Part shown: piece by piece, positions 37,352-47,608 of the stretch
Position numbering within the stretch: the stretch's first letter is position 1
Layout of the letters: each line of letters opens with the position of its first letter
Source: Haloimpatiens lingqiaonensis
Lineage (GTDB): Bacteria; Bacillota; Clostridia; Clostridiales; Clostridiaceae
NCBI RefSeq assembly: GCF_044502415.1
Contig: NZ_CP172402.1
Length of the DNA: 64,000 bases
Strand: one strand, 5' to 3'
Notes under the pieces: model-generated
Databases searched by the model: none
The model's input: the letters and a program-made list of their open reading frames with translations, nothing else
What the model was told of the DNA's origin: nothing
Made by a program: the position numbers and the translations under genes

Positions 37352-38179
37352 TTATTTTATTTTTATAGTTTTTAATAAAAATTTCTTTATTACATTCTTA
37401 TAGAACAAAATGCAAATAAGCATTATAACACCTATTATTACTATTGTACCACCAGGTTTTAAATCTACAATATATGAAATATATAGTCCTAAAACAGTAG
37501 ATGTCACAGCAAAAATTACAGAAAAAATTACTGTTTGCTTATAACTTTTAGAGATTTGCATTGCAGCTGCAACTGGCAACACCATAAGCGAAGATATTAC
37601 AAGTGTCCCCACAGTCCTTGCAGATATAGAAACTGTAATAGCCGTAAGCAGTGTGAATATAAAATTTATACTTTTAATAGGTATTCCCGCAAGCCTTGCA
37701 GATTCCTCATCAAAGGTAATATAAAATAATTCTTTATATAGTAATATTACAGCCAAAATAACAACTGCACTTAAGGTAACTACCATGTAAAGCTCAAAAT
37801 CTGTTATAGCAACGATACTTCCAAAAAGAAAACTGCTAAAACTAGCACCATTTTTAACAAATCCAGATAATATACCAGCTATACCTATTCCCGCTGACAT
37901 TATAACAGCTATTGCAATTTCCGAATACTTTGGAAAGGATTTACGTATTTTCTCTATACCAAAGGCAGAAATAACTGAAAAAACTATAGCTCCAATTATA
38001 GGATTAAATCCAAAGGCTAACCCTGCAGCTACCCCTGCAAGGGAATTATGTGAAAGTGAATCTCCAATCATAGAAAGTCTTTTCAGTACGACTATTACAC
38101 CGATACATGGTGTTATAATTGCTATGAGTATTCCAACAACAAAGGCCCTCTGCATAAAATCATATTGAAATATGCTCAT
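37352..38179 (-). CDS. znuB: Zinc/manganese ABC transporter permease
   Basis: About 275-residue ABC-3 family permease with eight or so helices and the conserved LSMIGDSLSHNSLAGVAAG segment near residue 40. The frame is open to 38215, but AGAGGGAT lies just before the ATG at 38179, which overlaps the znuC stop. It forms the channel of the znuABC importer. Confidence 0.9.
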   Translation of the reverse strand: MSIFQYDFMQRAFVVGILIAIITPCIGVIVVLKRLSMIGDSLSHNSLAGVAAGLAFGFNPIIGAIVFSVISAFGIEKIRKSFPKYSEIAIAVIMSAGIGIAGILSGFVKNGASFSSFLFGSIVAITDFELYMVVTLSAVVILAVILLYKELFYITFDEESARLAGIPIKSINFIFTLLTAITVSISARTVGTLVISSLMVLPVAAAMQISKSYKQTVIFSVIFAVTSTVLGLYISYIVDLKPGGTIVIIGVIMLICILFYKNVIKKFLLKTIKIK

Positions 38180-38180
38180 C

Positions 38181-38951
38181 TTATCCCTCTTTCCTACAAC
38201 AGTTTTTATAGTCATGCATATGAAGATTCACATCATATCCATAAATTTCCGTAACAATTTCTCTAGTGATTCCTTCCTTTGTATTATGTTCAAATAAACC
38301 ATTTTCTCCTAAGCAAATAAGCCTATTTGCATGAACAGTTATAGCTCCTATATCATGGGTAACCATAACTATAGTTAATCCAAGGGTTTTATTAAGCCGT
38401 GCAAGCAAGCAATATACTGCTTCCTCTGACTTTGCATCAATCCCAACTGTAGGCTCATCTAAAAATAGTATTTCAGGTTGACTTACAAGGGCCCTAGCTA
38501 TAAATACCCTTTGCTGCTGCCCTCCTGATAAATTTCCTATAAGTCTTTTTCTGTAATCCTGCATTCCTACTTTCTCTAAAGCATCGTAAACCATATCTTT
38601 ATGTTTCTTTTTAGGCAATCTAAAAAGTCCAATTTTAGAAAAAAGATTAACCTCAACCACCTCTTCAACAGTTGCAGGAAAATTACCATTAAAAGAGTTT
38701 GCCTTTTGAGATATATAACCAATTTTATCCCATTTTTTTAAGTTCTCTATATTCTCTCCCAATAATTTAATCTCACCACTCATGGGTGTAAGTATTTTTA
38801 GCATTAATTTTATAAGAGTACTTTTTCCAGAGCCATTTGCACCAATAATGCCTAAAAAGTCTCCCTTATTTACTGAAAAGTTTATATTATCCAATAAAAT
38901 ATTTTCACTATATCCAAAACTCAAGTTATTTACTTCAATGATTTTATTCAT
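38181..38951 (-). CDS. znuC: Zinc/manganese ABC transporter ATP-binding protein
   Basis: 256-residue ABC ATPase. Walker A GANGSGKS, the LSGGQQQR signature, ILFLDEPT and TVTHD-type switch (MVTHD) are present. It ends in a short His/Cys-containing tail. It lies between znuA and znuB, powering the same importer. Confidence 0.92.
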   Translation of the reverse strand: MNKIIEVNNLSFGYSENILLDNINFSVNKGDFLGIIGANGSGKSTLIKLMLKILTPMSGEIKLLGENIENLKKWDKIGYISQKANSFNGNFPATVEEVVEVNLFSKIGLFRLPKKKHKDMVYDALEKVGMQDYRKRLIGNLSGGQQQRVFIARALVSQPEILFLDEPTVGIDAKSEEAVYCLLARLNKTLGLTIVMVTHDIGAITVHANRLICLGENGLFEHNTKEGITREIVTEIYGYDVNLHMHDYKNCCRKEG

Positions 38952-38998
38952 AGCACTTTTCTCAGTTACCCCCTACATAATTTTAAAGTTTAATTGTA

Positions 38999-39925
38999 TT
39001 ATTGCAATGCTTTTTTCAATATTTCTAAATTGTCATTCATTATAGAGAAATATTCTTTACCCGCGTTCATATCCTCATCTTTAATGCCTTCTAATGGGTT
39101 TAAAATAGCTATTTTAGTTCCTGTTTCTTTTGATATCGCCTCTGCTACCTTAGGGCTTAATAGTTCTTCTGAAAATATATATTTAACATTATTTTCTTTT
39201 ACATAGTTCACTATTTCAGCCATTCTTGCTGGTGAAGGTTCTGACTCCGCATTTAGTCCTTCTATACCTACTTGTTTCAATCCATAGGCATCACATAAAT
39301 ATCCAAAGGCTTCATGAGATACCACCATGTTCTTTTGGGTAAATTTTCCCACAGCCTCTTTGTATTTTTTATCTAATTGATCCATTTTCCTAGCATTATC
39401 CTCATAATTTTTTTCATAATAAGACTTGTTAGAAGGATCTGCCTTTACAAGTGCGTCTTTAATAGCTTCCATCTGCTTCTTTGCATTCATAGGATTTAGC
39501 CATACATGAGGATCATGCTTTAGGTGTTCATCACCATGAGCATTATCTAAAAGCTTTATTTCCTTAGATGTTTCCACTGCAATTAAATCCTTATTTTTCA
39601 ATGTTTTTAATACTTTATCTATCCACCCTTCCATTCCAGCACCATTATAGACAATCACATCTGCCTCTTCAAGCTCAGCAATATTAGAAGGTTTAGGCTC
39701 CCAATCATGTGGCTCAATGCCTGCTGGAACTATATTGGTTATATTCACCTTATCCCCACCAATTTTTTTTGTTAAATCATACATAGCATAGAAACTAGTA
39801 TAAACTGAAATCTTATTTTCATCTCTTTTACCTTGCTTTTCCTTAGGCTTATTGCTACACCCTGCTAATAAGGCTAAACATGCAATAATTATTAATGAAA
39901 ATATTTTAAAAGTATTTTTCTTCAT
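38999..39925 (-). CDS. znuA: Zinc-binding lipoprotein of the Znu importer
   Basis: About 308-residue cluster A-I solute-binding protein. A signal peptide ends in the lipobox LLAGC. A short histidine-rich loop (AHGDEHLKHDPHVW) and later histidines fit zinc or manganese binding. The ATG at 39925 has GAAAGGG nine bases upstream and is preferred over the TTG at 39943. It is first in the znuA-znuC-znuB operon. Confidence 0.92.
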   Translation of the reverse strand: MKKNTFKIFSLIIIACLALLAGCSNKPKEKQGKRDENKISVYTSFYAMYDLTKKIGGDKVNITNIVPAGIEPHDWEPKPSNIAELEEADVIVYNGAGMEGWIDKVLKTLKNKDLIAVETSKEIKLLDNAHGDEHLKHDPHVWLNPMNAKKQMEAIKDALVKADPSNKSYYEKNYEDNARKMDQLDKKYKEAVGKFTQKNMVVSHEAFGYLCDAYGLKQVGIEGLNAESEPSPARMAEIVNYVKENNVKYIFSEELLSPKVAEAISKETGTKIAILNPLEGIKDEDMNAGKEYFSIMNDNLEILKKALQ

Positions 39926-39953
39926 TACATTCATCCCTTTCAAAAGACCTTTT

Positions 39954-40012
39954 GCAAATCATTCGCATTTGCATTATGTTTATATTCTATACCAAAATTA
40001 TACATAATGCAA
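39954..40012 (-). promoter_or_regulatory. znuA promoter with an overlapping Zur-like palindrome
   Basis: On the minus strand, TTGCAT (40012-40007) and TAGAAT (39989-39984) are separated by 17 bases. Just downstream is an inverted repeat GCAAAT-(7)-ATTTGC (39954-39972), placed to block transcription. A Zur operator is inferred from its position and the nearby fur-family gene. Confidence 0.6.
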
Positions 40013-40133
40013 TGGTTTTTATTCCATTTGCTCATACCTATTATATTGACATATATTTTAAGTTGTATACCCCTATCTAAAAAGATAATTTAAAAAGCTA
40101 GTCTGAAAAATAAAGTTTTTAGTTATCAAAATA

Positions 40134-40267
40134 TAAACAGAGCTCTTAGCTTCAGATGGAGTTTTTACTCCAACTGAAGGTTAGAGATCGTTATCCAGGG
40201 ACGTAGCTGCCGTTATCTCCCACTTTGTTAGAAGTGGGAGTGTTACGGCAGGTAGTCATCGGATAAA
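40134..40267 (+). repeat. 134-bp structured dispersed repeat, copy C
   Basis: As read by eye, identical in sequence to the copy inside the IStron at 24021. Its last bases merge with the start of a strong terminator hairpin. No CCTA duplication is seen here. Confidence 0.85.
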
Positions 40268-40302
40268 AGCCTTATCTGGTATATTTATCAGATAAGGCTT
40301 TT
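40265..40302. terminator. Strong terminator next to repeat copy C
   Basis: Perfect 14-bp stem (AAAAGCCTTATCTG / CAGATAAGGCTTTT). On the minus strand it would end the citrate operon; on the plus strand it would end any transcript of the repeat. Confidence 0.75.
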
Positions 40303-40389
40303 ATTATATTTAGTAGTCTTCATATCATTTAATTATTTATTGATTATTTATACATATTATTCCAAGCAATATTAGTAACTACCACTATT

Positions 40390-40581
40390 TCACCTAAACT
40401 CTTCACCTCTATTAATATTAATAATATCCCTCAAAATAGAAGCTGCAGCAGAAATTACACCAGATGCCCCTCCTATAATTGTCAAATCCCCCAAAACATC
40501 CGTTTTGTATGTGACTCCTTTATTTTTTCCATCAACACTATAAAGTGGATGTGTAATATCTTTCTGAAATTTTAAGAATTC
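40390..40581 (-). pseudogene. Remnant resembling the C-terminal part of homoserine dehydrogenase
   Basis: Immediately after the citX stop, and in the same frame, about 63 codons remain open without a start. The translation contains THPLYSVDGKNKGV and GDLTIIGGASGVISAAAS, which follow the pattern of the homoserine-dehydrogenase substrate domain (HPL…N…GxGA…ASAVxxD). It looks like the tail of a deleted gene joined to citX. The identity is inferred from motif pattern only. Confidence 0.45.
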
Positions 40582-41112
40582 TCATCTAAAATACTCCTTA
40601 GCCATAGATTCTATCTTAGCGATTAACTCTCCCACTTGGTGTCGCCTAGCTCTTCCACACTCAAAGGCATTACTTTCACATAATAAACATTTTCTTGGCT
40701 CTTTACCTAGCTCCTGTCTAGAAATTTGTTCTCCTTTTCCACTTAAAACATCAAAGTCGTACAATCTTCCCAAGGCATGTGTATCTTCAATATTAGTAGT
40801 TATCTTTTTCATTAAGTACGCTGGAATATTGAAAGCTCCAAAATACTCAGGACCGCTATTTTTATATATAGACTTTTCTTCTAAAATCACCAGGGAATTC
40901 CTATCTAACTTATCTTTAAAAACCTGTAAGCCTTCATCAAATATCTTTTTTATAAGAAAGTTATACTTTACTGCTCCAGGTATATTTAACTTATAGCATA
41001 TAACTATATTTTGGTATTTCTCTAACAAACATTGTTGATACTGTACCCTCATATCCCTACATTTTAAAATATCCTGTAAGGATTGCTCCTGTCCTTGAAA
41101 ATGCACATTCAT
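40582..41112 (-). CDS. citX: Apo-citrate lyase phosphoribosyl-dephospho-CoA transferase
   Basis: 176-residue CitX, which attaches the prosthetic group to the citrate lyase acyl carrier CitD. The family segments GRLYDFDVL, RKCLLC and the GRARRHQVGEL ending are present and the length is normal. GGAGG precedes the ATG. It appears intact, although the lyase subunits citE and citF upstream are both broken. Confidence 0.88.
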   Translation of the reverse strand: MNVHFQGQEQSLQDILKCRDMRVQYQQCLLEKYQNIVICYKLNIPGAVKYNFLIKKIFDEGLQVFKDKLDRNSLVILEEKSIYKNSGPEYFGAFNIPAYLMKKITTNIEDTHALGRLYDFDVLSGKGEQISRQELGKEPRKCLLCESNAFECGRARRHQVGELIAKIESMAKEYFR

Positions 41113-41137
41113 AATAATCCTCCACTTTTTATTTAGA

Positions 41138-41208
41138 TGCTAGGTACTAGGTGCTAGGTGCGGAGTTGGGAGGGAAATTTATATTAAACTAGCACCTAGA
41201 CACTATTA
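41138..41208. repeat. CTAGGTG short repeats between citF and citX
   Basis: Three near-tandem CTAGGTR units (41145-41165 area) face an inverted CACCTAG unit near 41193, so the 112-bp gap can fold as a loose hairpin. Similar short repeats occur in other clostridial intergenic regions. Confidence 0.55.
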
Positions 41209-41224
41209 CCTTATCTTGCCTTTC

Positions 41225-42478
41225 CTACTTTACTTTTCTTACTACATCAATAATACTTCCATCCCTGTATTCCACAACTGCAACTACTTTATCATCATAT
41301 TTAACTTTTTCAGGAACTCCTACTATACTTTCAACCTTTTCCTTTAATTGCTCAATGGTAAACATAGGTATATTTATATCCTTAAATTTTTCAATCAAAT
41401 CTTTTCTTCTTGGATTTATGGCAATACCAAATTCAGTAACGAGTACATCAACACTTTCACCTGGTGTAATAACTGTATTTACTGAATCTACTATGCATGG
41501 TATTCTTCCTCTAATTGTAGGAGTTACAATAATAGTTAATTTTGCACAAGCTGCTGTATCTGAATGGCCTCCAGAAGCTCCTCTTAAAACTCCATCTGAG
41601 CCAGTAATAACATTTACATTAAAATCTGTGTCTATCTCTAAAGCTGATAAAACAACTATATCCAGTTTATTTGCAATACATCCTCTATTATGTGGATTTG
41701 CATAAAAAGAGGAGTCTATCTCATGATGCATTGGATTTTTATCTATGGAATGTACCGCAGTTAAATCAAATCCCTGCACATCAAAAATATTTTTGATCAA
41801 TCCTTCTTCAAGCATTTCTACCATTGGCCTAGTTATTCCACCTAAAGCAAAGCTTGCTTTAATTCCTCTTTGGAGCATTTCATTTCTTAAAAATCTACTT
41901 ACAGCTAATGAAGCTCCCCCGGTTCCAGTTTGAAATGAAAAACCCTCCTTAAAATATTCAGATTCTGTTATAACCTTACTGCAATATTCTGCAATTAGCA
42001 GTTCCTTTGGGTTTTTAGTGTATCTTGTGGCACCAGAAGCTATTCCTGCTGGATCCCCTATACTATCTACCTTAACTACATAATCTACATTATGCTGCAA
42101 AATACTTGCAGGCATATTAGGAAAATCCACTAAGCAATCTGTTATTATAACTACTTTATCTGCATATAGTGCATCTATTTTTGAATATCCCAAGGAACCA
42201 CAATTAGCCTTTCCCCTTGAACCACTGGCATTGCCATATTCATCGCAGGAGGAAGCACCTAAAAATGCTACATCTATTTTAACATCACCTGCTTCAATGG
42301 CACGGGCTCTTCCCCCATGAGACCTTATAATTACAGGCTCCTCCATTAATCCATTAGATATCTCTTCTGCCAATCTGCCCCTTAAACCACTAGTTGAAAT
42401 TTTTGTAACTACACCATTTTTAATATGCTCTACTAGTGGACTGTGAATATTTGTAAGTGAACTAGGTATTAATGTTAA
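41225..42478 (-). pseudogene. citF: Citrate lyase alpha subunit, N-terminally deleted
   Basis: The downstream portion of CitF (citrate CoA-transferase subunit) is well preserved, for example SLTNIHSPLVEHIKNG, then IRSHGGRARAIEAGD and FQTGTGGASLAVSRFL. Reading back from the open frame, CitF sequence starts at about 42478 and directly abuts the truncated citE in another frame. Roughly the first 80-130 residues of a normal CitF of about 510 are missing. A TTG at 42373 could start a short product, but the protein should be inactive. Confidence 0.85.
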
Positions 42479-42812
42479 CTTCTTCTATAACAGCTTCTAC
42501 CCTTTCTATATCTTCTTTTCTCTCTGTCTTTGGAAGTCTAATTACATCTACCCCCGCTCTAACCACTGCTTCTATATCATCTCTTCCAAAGGGGCTATCT
42601 AAGCCATTTATTCTTACAACAATTTCTGTATCACCATAATCTAAAGTTTTTATGGCATTGTAAACCACTAGTCTAGCTGCATCTTTCTGATTTATAGCAA
42701 CTGCATCTTCTAAATCAAACATTAAAGAATCTGCTCCATAGATAGCTGCATCCTTAATCATTCCGGGATTGCTTCCTGGAACAAACATCATAGTCCTTCT
42801 TAATCGTTCCAT
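42462..42812 (-). pseudogene. citE: Citrate lyase beta subunit, C-terminally deleted
   Basis: The first about 112 residues of CitE (citryl-CoA lyase) are intact, including MFVPGSNPGMIKDA and DLEDAVAINQKDAAR. The frame then runs out into citF sequence and stops after a few codons. A normal CitE has about 290 residues. The start overlaps the citD stop (TAATG) with GGGAGG upstream. Confidence 0.88.
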
Positions 42813-43111
42813 TAGTCAATTACCTCCCAATTATAATTTCCTTCAATACCACAGGCCCTAAAAATTGCACACTGTAACCTAGCCTTTATTGTGCAATCTA
42901 ATGCTCCTCTATCCGTAGCTATTACTTTAACATTTTCTACCTCTAACTTTTCCAATGTTTCCATCATAACTTTTCTAATTTGTTTCCCAAATTGCTTTTC
43001 CACATTGCTTTTTAATTGTATTTCTATTCCTGAATCTTCATTTGGCAAAATCATTATTTGAATATCGCTTGATTCTAAGGTTCCAACTAATGATTCTTTT
43101 ATAATTTTCAT
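42812..43111 (-). CDS. citD: Citrate lyase acyl carrier protein
   Basis: About 99-residue CitD, complete. The GTLESSDIQI segment near residue 14 holds the serine that carries the prosthetic group. GGAAGGTG precedes the ATG at 43111; an upstream GTG at 43120 is less well spaced. It has no complete lyase partners here. Confidence 0.88.
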   Translation of the reverse strand: MKIIKESLVGTLESSDIQIMILPNEDSGIEIQLKSNVEKQFGKQIRKVMMETLEKLEVENVKVIATDRGALDCTIKARLQCAIFRACGIEGNYNWEVID

Positions 43112-43174
43112 AAAATTCACCTTCCATCAATATACTATATCTCAACTGTTAACTCTGAAAATTCCGAATATTTT

Positions 43175-43822
43175 CTACAATAAACTTTCCAGTTGCTTTG
43201 CCGCAAGATGTAGCCATTCTTCAGAATTTACAATATTCTTATTGCTTGCTTCTGAAAGCAATGCTAAATCCTTAGTGATAATCCCCTTATCTATGGTTTC
43301 AATACAAGCTCTTTCTAGTTTATATGAAAAGTCTACAAGTTCCTCTATTCCATCAAGTTCTCCACGTTTTCTAAGAGCTCCAGTCCATGCAAAAATAGTA
43401 GCCATAGGGTTTGTCGAAGTCTTCTCTCCCTTTAGGTATTTATAATAATGTTTTTGTACTGTGCCATGAGCAGCCTCATATTCAAAATATCCCTGTGGTG
43501 AAACTAATACAGATTTCATCATGGCCAAGCTTCCAAAAGCAGTGGCTACTAAATCAGACATAACGTCTCCATCATAATTTTTACATGCCCAAAGCATTCC
43601 GCCCTGGGATTTTACGATACGGGCAACCACATCATCAATTAAAGTATAAAAATAAACTATACCAGCCTCCTTAAACTTTTCTTTATAAGTACTCTCATAT
43701 AGCCTATCAAATATAGCCTTAAAGTTAGCATCATAAGTCTTGGAAATAGTATCCTTAGTGGAAAACCAAAGGTCTATTTTCTTATCTAGTGCATAATTAA
43801 AGCAAGCCTTTGCAAAGCTTTC
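43175..43822 (-). pseudogene. icd: NADP-type isocitrate dehydrogenase, N-terminally deleted
   Basis: C-terminal half of isocitrate dehydrogenase. Conserved segments include WFSTKDTISKTYD, YTLIDDVVARIVKS and WACKNYDGDVMSDL. Homologous sequence runs back to about 43822 (ESFAKACFNYALDKK), where it fuses to aconitase in another frame. About 190 of some 400 residues are lost. An internal GTG at 43630 gives a spurious shorter frame. Confidence 0.85.
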
Positions 43823-45027
43823 AATACAGTAGTTTCAGGACTTGTTAAGTAAGCTTTTGCATCCTTTGTTCCACTTCTCCCTTTAAAGTTTCTATTAAAA
43901 GTTCTCACAGTTACTCCTTCAGAACATGGTGCACAACCCATTCCAATACAAGGTCCACATGCATTTTCTAATATTCTCGCACCTGCTTTAACTAAATATT
44001 TCATATCATTACTTTCAATCAAATGCTCTACCACCTGTCTTGAACCAGGACTAATGCTTAAATGAAGAGTATCAGAGATTGTTTTATCCTTGAGTGCTTT
44101 TGCAACAATTAAAAGATCTCTTAAGGATGAATTAGTGCAGGAGCCTATATTAACTTGATCTACTTTTATGCCAGCTACTTCAGATACTTTCTTAACATTT
44201 CCCGGACTATGTGGCAGCGCAACCATAGGTTCTACTTCTGCTAAATCTATTTCTATTACTTCATCATATTGAGCATTTTCATCTGCTACAATTTCAGTCC
44301 ACTGGTTTTCTCTTCCCTGGGATTTTAAAAATTCTCTTGTAATTTCATCACTTGGGAAAATACTAGTAGTACATCCTGTTTCAGTTCCCATATTAGTAAT
44401 TGTAGCTCTATCCGGCACACTTAAATTTTTAACACCCTCTCCAAAGTACTCAAATACTTTTCCCACTCCACCTTTTACATCTACACGTCTTAAAAGTTCT
44501 AGTATTACATCTTTTGCAGAAACCCAGGAAGAAAGTTTTCCTGTTAATTTAACTCCTACAATTTTAGGATACTTTATTCTAAAAGCTTCTCCTGCCATGG
44601 CAGCGGCAACATCCATGCCTCCTGCACCTATAGCCAAGGCTCCCATACCTCCTGCAGTAGGCGTATGACTATCAGAGCCAATTAAGGTTTTTCCAGGACC
44701 AGCAAATCTCTCTAAAAAAAGCTGGTGGCAAATGCCATTTCCAGGCCTAGAAAAATAAATGCTATATTTTTCTGCAACAGACCTTAAATAATTATGATCA
44801 TCTGCATTTCTAAAGTCTGTCTGTAACATATTATGATCTACAAAACTTACACTTAATTCTGTCCTGACCCTATTTATTCCAATTGCTTCAAACTGTAAAT
44901 ACGCCATAGTTCCTGTAGCATCTTGAGTTAAGGTATGATCGATTTTTAAAGCTACCTCCTCCCCTACTGCCGCTTTTCCTTCTATAATATGAGCCTTCAA
45001 TATCCTTTCTGTAATAGTTCCTGACAT
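43786..45027 (-). pseudogene. acnA: Aconitase, C-terminally deleted
   Basis: The first about 400 residues of a short, mitochondrial-type aconitase. Cluster-ligand segments NIGSCTNSS and NACGPCIGMGC, and the SDSHTPTAGGMG motif, are intact. After AYLTSPETTVLKAL the frame enters isocitrate dehydrogenase sequence and stops. The C-terminal swivel domain (about 230 residues) is missing, so activity is not expected. AGGGGG precedes the ATG. It is the first gene of the decayed citrate operon. Confidence 0.88.
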
Positions 45028-45236
45028 TTTTAAAATCCCCCTATTTTTTGAATTAATTATTAGTACAGTATTACCTTATGCTTACCCCTTACTAATAATC
45101 CTTCATTTAACCCATTTTATTCCTACCATTTTTTACATTATATTACTTTAATATTATTTAGTCAATAATTTATATTTAATATAAAATTTACCACTAAATA
45201 TATTATCATTAAAAATAATTATAAAAAATAAAAAAA

Positions 45237-45262
45237 CTGCTGATAGCACATTCCATCAACAG
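45237..45262 (-). terminator. Terminator after the YhgE/Pip gene
   Basis: 10-bp stem CTGTTGATGG / CTATCAGCAG with two G-U pairs, followed on the minus strand by seven T. Confidence 0.75.
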
Positions 45263-45274
45263 TTTTCCACTAAA

Positions 45275-47608
45275 TTATTTATTTTCCATAATTTTTACCC
45301 TCGGGGTGAAAATTCTTCCAATTAAGAAACCAAAAACAACAAATACTAAAATGAATTTAATCATAACGACCACATTTTCTTTAAACAAAACATTATTCAT
45401 ACCAGATACTATCATCCTCATCATTTTAACTGAGTATGTCATTGGTAGCACCTTTCCTATGGCTTGATAAAATTTAGGTGCTGTTTCTATTGGGAAAGTA
45501 CCTGCGCAAGAGGATAATTGTAAAAGCAATGCTACGAATATTATAGGCGTTGCAACTCCCCCCATAGCATAAGATAATCCATACATTATCATAAAGAACA
45601 CAATAGCTACAAATATATTATTTAAATAAAAATATGAGTTATTTATTGAATGCATGCCTAAACCCTTAGCAAGTGTTGCACTTAAAATTACTGCTTGAAT
45701 AGCTACCAATACTGATCCTATAATAGCTTTCCCTGTAAAGCTTCTTAAAAATTTATTTTTAACAACTTCTGAAAATTTAGCTAGAGTTATTATAATATTT
45801 ACAAACATAGCCCCTAGCCACAATGAAAGGGACATAAAGTATGGTGCTAATCCTTCTCCATAATACTTAACATCATTAATTGGCTTTTCATGAAGGTTTA
45901 CTGGTTCTGATATAAACTCACTGATATTTTCTGGAGTGAATTTTAGTTTTTCATCCATTTTATCATAGCCTTCACTTAAACCGTCATTTAATTCTTTTCC
46001 ACCATTACTTGCCTCTTTTAATCCACTGTTTAAAGTAGATGTTCCTTCTTTTAATTTATTACTTCCATCTAAAAGCTGATTAACTCCATCTATACCTTGC
46101 TTTTGCTTCTCATCTATTCCTTTAGCTAACTGTACATTACCCATGGCTACCTTATTTGTTCCATCTGTAACTTGTACTGAGCCATTAAAAAGCTTATTTA
46201 CTGCTTCCGTTGCCTTATTTTGTCCATCTAAAAGTTCATTTGATCCATTTGAAAGTTCATTTAAAGCCCAAGATACTTGTCCAACTCCATTAGACAACTT
46301 AGTAGCTCCTATTGAAAGTTGATTTACTGCACCGCCAACTTTATTTGTACCTGCTAACATTGAAGTTGACCCTTCTTCTAATTGGCCTAAAACTCCAACT
46401 AAAGGTTTTAACGCATCTGCATTTTCTTTTAGTGGTTTAGCTATATTAGTGCTTATATCTTTACTTTTAACCGCCTCTAAAATATATTTTGACTTAGCTA
46501 AATTTACTTTAGCTTCATCCACTTTTCCATTTGCCATATCCTGTTGAGCCTGTGCCATTAAATCATAGGCTATATTTATATTTTTACTAACAGCCTCAAC
46601 ACCATCACCTGCACCATTTAATTTTTTAGAAATATCTTCACTGTCCACTGATACTTTGTATTTCACTTGTTTAATTCCATCATTTAATTTTTTAGCTCCA
46701 GATTGTAAACTTGGCATTTGCTTATTTAACTCGGATAACCCACCGCTAATTTGAGATGTTCCATTACTTATTTGTGGTATATTAGTATTTAATGCTACTA
46801 ATCCTCCATTAATCTTATTAACACCCTCCGTTAATTGCGGCATTTTACCATTTAACACACCTAAGCCTTCACTCACTTGTTTTGCTCCACCATTCACAGT
46901 TTGCGCTCCACTTATAAGTTCAGCAATTCTTGGATCTGTTTGGGACAATTTCCCTTTAAACACATTTAATCCATCTACAACTTTACTTTGTCCATCTAAT
47001 AATTTATTTCCTCCATCACTAAGTTCTAAAAGACCATCTTTTAATTTTTTAGAACCTTCACTAGCATCTTTTATAGAATCTTTTACTTCATAAAGATTCT
47101 TAGCTAATTCTTTAGTAGTTTCCTTAGCCATATTTGAAGTTATTTCACTTTTTATAGCCTCAGCTGCCTTAGATGACACCTGTGAAAATATGAAGTTAGT
47201 TCCTTTATTAGGGGTATAAATTATTTCAGGTTTTTGAAACTTCCCATCCGCAGCATCAGCTACCTTCCTAGAAAAATCCTCTGGTATAACAATCATAGCA
47301 TAATACTTTGCTCCATTTATACCTTCATTGGCTTCATCATAATTTACAAATTGCCACTTAACCTTTTTATTTTCTTTAAGGTTATCCTCAACTTCCTCAC
47401 CTATGTTATATTTTTTCCCATCCTTTGTAACGGGCTTATCCAGATTCACAAAGGCAACAGGTACATTTTGCAAATTGCCATAGGGATCCCAAAATGCCTT
47501 TAAGTAAATAGCTGAATAAAGCATAGGAACAAACATTATAGCTATGACAGAAATAGCTATCACAGTATATGTGGTTTTTTTACTTATCTCCTTATTACCT
47601 ATCTTCAT
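45275..47608 (-). CDS. YhgE/Pip domain membrane protein
   Basis: 777-residue protein with one N-terminal helix (about 13-34) and a long extracellular region (about 40-580) rich in spaced glycines and heptad-like repeats (LxxGxxxLxxG). A cluster of about six C-terminal helices completes the YhgE/Pip architecture. Family members include the phage infection protein Pip and ESX-type secretion accessory proteins; the role here is unknown. A TGACC-AAC-GGTCA palindrome upstream suggests TetR-type control. Confidence 0.88.
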   Translation of the reverse strand: MKIGNKEISKKTTYTVIAISVIAIMFVPMLYSAIYLKAFWDPYGNLQNVPVAFVNLDKPVTKDGKKYNIGEEVEDNLKENKKVKWQFVNYDEANEGINGAKYYAMIVIPEDFSRKVADAADGKFQKPEIIYTPNKGTNFIFSQVSSKAAEAIKSEITSNMAKETTKELAKNLYEVKDSIKDASEGSKKLKDGLLELSDGGNKLLDGQSKVVDGLNVFKGKLSQTDPRIAELISGAQTVNGGAKQVSEGLGVLNGKMPQLTEGVNKINGGLVALNTNIPQISNGTSQISGGLSELNKQMPSLQSGAKKLNDGIKQVKYKVSVDSEDISKKLNGAGDGVEAVSKNINIAYDLMAQAQQDMANGKVDEAKVNLAKSKYILEAVKSKDISTNIAKPLKENADALKPLVGVLGQLEEGSTSMLAGTNKVGGAVNQLSIGATKLSNGVGQVSWALNELSNGSNELLDGQNKATEAVNKLFNGSVQVTDGTNKVAMGNVQLAKGIDEKQKQGIDGVNQLLDGSNKLKEGTSTLNSGLKEASNGGKELNDGLSEGYDKMDEKLKFTPENISEFISEPVNLHEKPINDVKYYGEGLAPYFMSLSLWLGAMFVNIIITLAKFSEVVKNKFLRSFTGKAIIGSVLVAIQAVILSATLAKGLGMHSINNSYFYLNNIFVAIVFFMIMYGLSYAMGGVATPIIFVALLLQLSSCAGTFPIETAPKFYQAIGKVLPMTYSVKMMRMIVSGMNNVLFKENVVVMIKFILVFVVFGFLIGRIFTPRVKIMENK

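Noticed and set aside
43175..43630. A complete short isocitrate-dehydrogenase-like gene starting at the GTG at 43630
   Set aside because: Conserved isocitrate dehydrogenase sequence continues upstream in the same frame to about 43822, so the GTG is internal to a truncated gene.
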